Of a stretch of DNA of 8,777 nucleotides, positions 6,925 through 8,777 are shown in pieces. A program made the translations under genes and the position numbers. Source of the DNA: Verrucomicrobiota bacterium (GTDB lineage: Bacteria > Verrucomicrobiota > Verrucomicrobiia > Chthoniobacterales > UBA10450); the NCBI GenBank assembly GCA_003219115.1, contig QHPN01000014.1, positions 1-8,777 on the forward strand, given 5' to 3'. The notes beneath the pieces are model-generated. The model made no database searches, was not told the DNA's origin, and saw only the letters and a program-made list of their open reading frames with translations. Positions within the stretch are counted from its first letter, which is position 1. Each line of letters starts with the position of its first letter.

Positions 6925-7200
6925 ATGAACGCCGAACTCATCAAAGCCGCTTCCGAAGCAGTCGACAATCAGCAGATTCTCGTGAACATGGTTTCACGTC
7001 GTGTCCGCCAACTTACCCTCGGACATCGTCCGCTGGTTGAGTTCGTTCCCGGGATGGGTCATGCCGATGTGGCCCTGACTGAGATCGCAAACGGCAAGCT
7101 CACGTTCGAGTCCACGTTCGGCCAGAACGGAAATTCGCCGGTGGAAGTTGTTCCGTTCCCGGGAATCGTCGCGAAGACGAAGACAAAAAAAGCCGCCTAG
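6925..7200 (+). CDS. rpoZ: DNA-directed RNA polymerase omega subunit
   Basis: The 91-residue product has the omega core in the divergent form I associate with Verrucomicrobiota: 'NQQILVNMVSRRVRQLTLG' (15-33), then 'RPLVEF' (35-40), then 'HADVALTEIANGKL' (46-59). Omega wraps the C-terminal tail of the beta' subunit and helps to assemble and stabilise RNA polymerase. The 'RPLV' segment and the acidic/Ala 'ADVALTEIANGK' helix correspond to the conserved helix pair of the family. After residue 60 there is an extra C-terminal stretch ending 'AKTKTKKAA', basic and probably flexible. The ATG at 6925 gives the usual short N-terminus. No Shine-Dalgarno sequence is visible. The family assignment rests on recalled consensus; length and motifs agree. 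Confidence 0.82.
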   Translation: MNAELIKAASEAVDNQQILVNMVSRRVRQLTLGHRPLVEFVPGMGHADVALTEIANGKLTFESTFGQNGNSPVEVVPFPGIVAKTKTKKAA

Positions 7201-7291
7201 GAGCGCCCGAGCAACTCGTTGGCTATCGGTGGTTATCACCATTCGAGAGGAAGCGAAAAAGCTTGGAACTGCCCGAGGGAAGGCGAGAGTT

Positions 7292-7295
7292 GGAG
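7292..7295 (+). promoter_or_regulatory. Ribosome binding site of the 34-codon gene
   Basis: GGAG lies 4 nt before the ATG at 7300, within TTGGAGCAAT. Together with the lack of any such site at the earlier in-frame TTG (7219), it decides the start in favour of the short form. Good Shine-Dalgarno sequences are otherwise rare in this window. Confidence 0.55.
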
Positions 7296-7299
7296 CAAT

Positions 7300-7404
7300 A
7301 TGGGACACAGCCAGGGCAGAGACAACGTTAGGAAACGCGCGGCACGCCGCAGAAAAGCCGAGCGCCTCGCACTCGCCAGCAAAAAGCAGAAGCAGGCCAA
7401 ATAA
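7300..7404 (+). CDS. Small, very basic protein (34 aa)
   Basis: The ATG at 7300 opens 34 codons ending at TAA 7402-7404. The product starts 'MGHSQGRDNVRKRAARRRKA' and continues 'ERLALASKKQKQAK'. Thirteen of 34 residues are Lys or Arg against two acidic residues, and there is no hydrophobic segment, so it should bind nucleic acid or ribosomes if it is made. A GGAG ribosome site precedes it. It sits 99 nt after rpoZ on the same strand. I have an impression that short proteins beginning 'MG.S.GRDNV.KR..RRKKAERLA' recur in Verrucomicrobiota, but I cannot confirm it. The frame is open upstream to a TTG at 7219, yet that extension has no ribosome site and an unremarkable composition. Function unknown. 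Confidence 0.6.
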   Translation: MGHSQGRDNVRKRAARRRKAERLALASKKQKQAK

Positions 7405-7420
7405 TCAGAGGTCCGAGGTC

Positions 7421-7438
7421 GGCTGCCTTCGCGCAGCC
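7421..7438. repeat. Hairpin GGCTGC/GCAGCC after the small gene
   Basis: GGCTGC (7421-7426) pairs with GCAGCC (7433-7438) around a CTTCGC loop, 16 nt after the stop of the 34-codon gene. No T tract follows it directly. Confidence 0.45.
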
Positions 7439-7461
7439 AGGGAGGACAGAGCCGGCGCCGT

Positions 7462-7482
7462 TTTCCCGCGGGAAATTTTTTT
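7462..7482 (+). terminator. Possible intrinsic terminator: palindrome plus seven T
   Basis: TTTCCCGCGGGAAA (7462-7475) is a perfect 14-bp palindrome followed at once by seven T (7476-7482). It could end transcription from rpoZ and the small gene. The minimal loop is too tight for an ideal RNA hairpin, so the stem would have to open at the centre. That lowers confidence, and part of the T tract could instead be promoter DNA for recC. Confidence 0.4.
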
Positions 7483-7498
7483 CGCGCTCTCTAATATA

Positions 7499-7523
7499 GG
7501 ACGGTGTCCGTAACACCCCGTCC
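7499..7523 (+). promoter_or_regulatory. Predicted hairpin enclosing the recC start codon
   Basis: GGACG (7499-7503) pairs with CGTCC (7519-7523), and GTGT (7504-7507) pairs with ACAC (7513-7516). The loop is CCGTA and a CC bulge (7517-7518) sits on the 3' side. The GTG start codon (7504-7506) is in the middle of the stem, so an mRNA with this leader would have a masked start. An AT-rich TAATAT at 7492-7497 could instead be a -10 element giving a nearly leaderless message, but no -35 supports it. Confidence 0.35.
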
Positions 7524-8777
7524 CGGCCTCATTCTGCATACGAGCAATCGCCTCGAGCGGCTGGCGGACGGTTTGGCCCAAGTTATTGCGCGTCCACTGC
7601 GTTCACCTCTCACACCAGAAATCGTCGTCGTCCAGAGCAATGGGATGCAGCGCTGGCTCGAACAACAGATCGCGGAACGCCACGGCATTTGTTGCAACAT
7701 CCTGTTTCCGTTTCCGCAGAAGTTTTTTCAGGACCTGTTCCAAAGCGTTTTTCCCGAAGCCGCCAAACTTTTCGATCGCGAGGTGATGACATGGCGGATC
7801 ATGGAACAACTACCCCGTTTTGCTTCGCGGCCAGAGTTCGCCACTGTCGCCAACTATATTCGCAGCGATCACCGCGGACTGCGCACCTACGAGCTGGCCC
7901 GGCGCATCGCGCACGTTTTCGACGAATACGTCGTCTTTCGACCGAAAATGATTTTGGATTGGGACGCGGGTGTGGGAAAAGATTGGCAGTCAATCCTGTG
8001 GCGCGAATTGCAGCGCTCGGCGCCTCGTCAACACCAAGCCGCAATGGGATTGCAATTAATCGACGCCCTTAAGCGTGGCGATACATCGGTTCCCGAACGA
8101 GTCTCAATCTTTGGGATTTCGACCCTGCCGCCTTTTTACCTCTCGCTCATGGGAGAATTTTCGGTGCGTTGTCCAGTCCACCTATTCGTGATGGAACCGA
8201 CGCCGGTTTGGTGGGGCGATGTTCGTTCGAAACGGGAAAAAGCGCGGGCAAAGCAACCAGAGCTCTTCGGGTTCAATGAAGAAGAAACAGGCGACAACGA
8301 GTTGCTCGCCGCCAACGGAAGACTCGGCCGTGATTTTCTGAACCTCGTCGCTGAGCTTACGCCCGCGGCCGAACGGGAAGACTTCATTTCACCGACAGAT
8401 CAATCGCCGTCACCGCGCACCGTCTTGTTGGAAATTCAGAACGACATTTTTGAGCTGAAATCGGGCGCGCCGAAAAAGAAGCGAAACGTCGCGTTGTCCG
8501 ACCGATCCCTGCAAATTCATTCTTGTCACAGTGTGGTGCGCGAGCTGGAAGTTTTGCACGATCAGTTGCTCGATCTTTTTCAGAATGATTCGGAGCTGAA
8601 GCCGAGAGACATCGTCGTGATGATGCCGGACGTATCCATTTACGCGCCGTTCATCGATGCGGTCTTTGGTGTGCCGGAAAATCCGAAACACAAGATTCCG
8701 TACTCGATCGCTAACCGGGAAGTGCGCGCCGGAAGCGGAATTATCGACACGTTCTTTCGCATTCTGGAAATTTTGCC
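7504..8777 (+). CDS. recC: Exodeoxyribonuclease V gamma subunit RecC, N-terminal 424 residues (truncated by window end)
   Basis: RecC is the subunit of RecBCD that holds the complex together, splits the DNA strands at a double-strand end and recognises Chi; it acts in the cytoplasm in recombination repair and destruction of foreign linear DNA. The frame begins 'MSVTPRPGLILHTSNRLERL' and continues 'IVVVQSNGMQRWLEQQIAE' and 'GICCNILFPFPQKFFQDLF', which follow the order of the E. coli RecC N-terminus (HSNRLDVL, LVQSTGMAQWL, GIAANIDFPLP). Further on, 'IHSCHSVVRELEVLHDQLL' (338-356) and 'KPRDIVVMMPDVSIYAPFI' mark the inactivated helicase-like domain. The only possible start is the GTG at 7504, because an in-frame TAA lies at 7492-7494 and the homology begins within ten residues. 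The spacing of the nearest AGGA (7498-7501) is too short for a normal ribosome site. The frame is still open at the right edge; full-length RecC is about 1,100 residues. recB and recD would be expected downstream. Confidence 0.9.
   Translation, partial: MSVTPRPGLILHTSNRLERLADGLAQVIARPLRSPLTPEIVVVQSNGMQRWLEQQIAERHGICCNILFPFPQKFFQDLFQSVFPEAAKLFDREVMTWRIMEQLPRFASRPEFATVANYIRSDHRGLRTYELARRIAHVFDEYVVFRPKMILDWDAGVGKDWQSILWRELQRSAPRQHQAAMGLQLIDALKRGDTSVPERVSIFGISTLPPFYLSLMGEFSVRCPVHLFVMEPTPVWWGDVRSKREKARAKQPELFGFNEEETGDNELLAANGRLGRDFLNLVAELTPAAEREDFISPTDQSPSPRTVLLEIQNDIFELKSGAPKKKRNVALSDRSLQIHSCHSVVRELEVLHDQLLDLFQNDSELKPRDIVVMMPDVSIYAPFIDAVFGVPENPKHKIPYSIANREVRAGSGIIDTFFRILEIL

Noticed and set aside
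7148..7513. 121-codon plus-strand frame across the end of rpoZ and the small gene
   Set aside because: It overlaps rpoZ and the 34-codon gene in another frame. It has no ribosome site and no recognisable motif.
7491..8691. Several minus-strand frames and a plus-strand frame (7689-8072) over the recC region
   Set aside because: RecC homology is continuous in the frame starting at 7504, so these are shadows.

Overview
The window most likely comes from a Verrucomicrobiota bacterium, perhaps a soil lineage close to Chthoniobacterales. The main reason is the divergent RNA polymerase omega subunit at 6925-7200, whose N-terminal 'LVNMVSRRVRQL' block resembles the form I know from that phylum. Weak or absent Shine-Dalgarno sequences before most genes and moderately high GC fit this. 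The assignment is inference from recall, not a database match.

Layout. (1) 1-3338, plus strand: the tail of an unidentified gene, then an MMPL/RND-type exporter (164-2677) that overlaps a LolA-like periplasmic lipoprotein/lipid carrier (2670-3338) by 8 nt. This exporter-plus-carrier pair is typical of clusters that move lipids or aryl-polyene-type products to the outer membrane. The biosynthetic genes would lie left of the window. (2) 3433-5532, minus strand: a secreted S46-family dipeptidyl-peptidase with a complete H92/D228/S647 triad and a DPP7-type glycine at the specificity position. It converges on the LolA gene. (3) 5581-5784: an open frame without a proper start that looks like the C-terminal remnant of a 'four helix bundle suffix domain' protein, cut off just behind the peptidase start. 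(4) 5785-6086: intergenic DNA holding a compact cluster of inverted repeats with a CGCTTCAGCG core. (5) 6087-6737: a NYN/PIN-like (LabA/DUF88) putative RNase with a basic tail. (6) 6925-8777: rpoZ (omega), a 34-codon gene for a very basic small protein, and the first 424 codons of recC, which runs off the right edge. The recC start codon lies inside a predicted hairpin and just after a terminator-like palindrome with a T tract.

Functionally there is an envelope half (exporter, LolA-like carrier, secreted peptidase) and a nucleic-acid half (NYN nuclease, RNA polymerase omega, RecC of the RecBCD end-processing machine). A gene remnant and palindromic repeats separate them, which suggests a past rearrangement junction. 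I do not see a clear new multi-gene system. The points most worth a second look are the gene remnant, the palindrome cluster, the 34-aa basic protein and the structured recC start.
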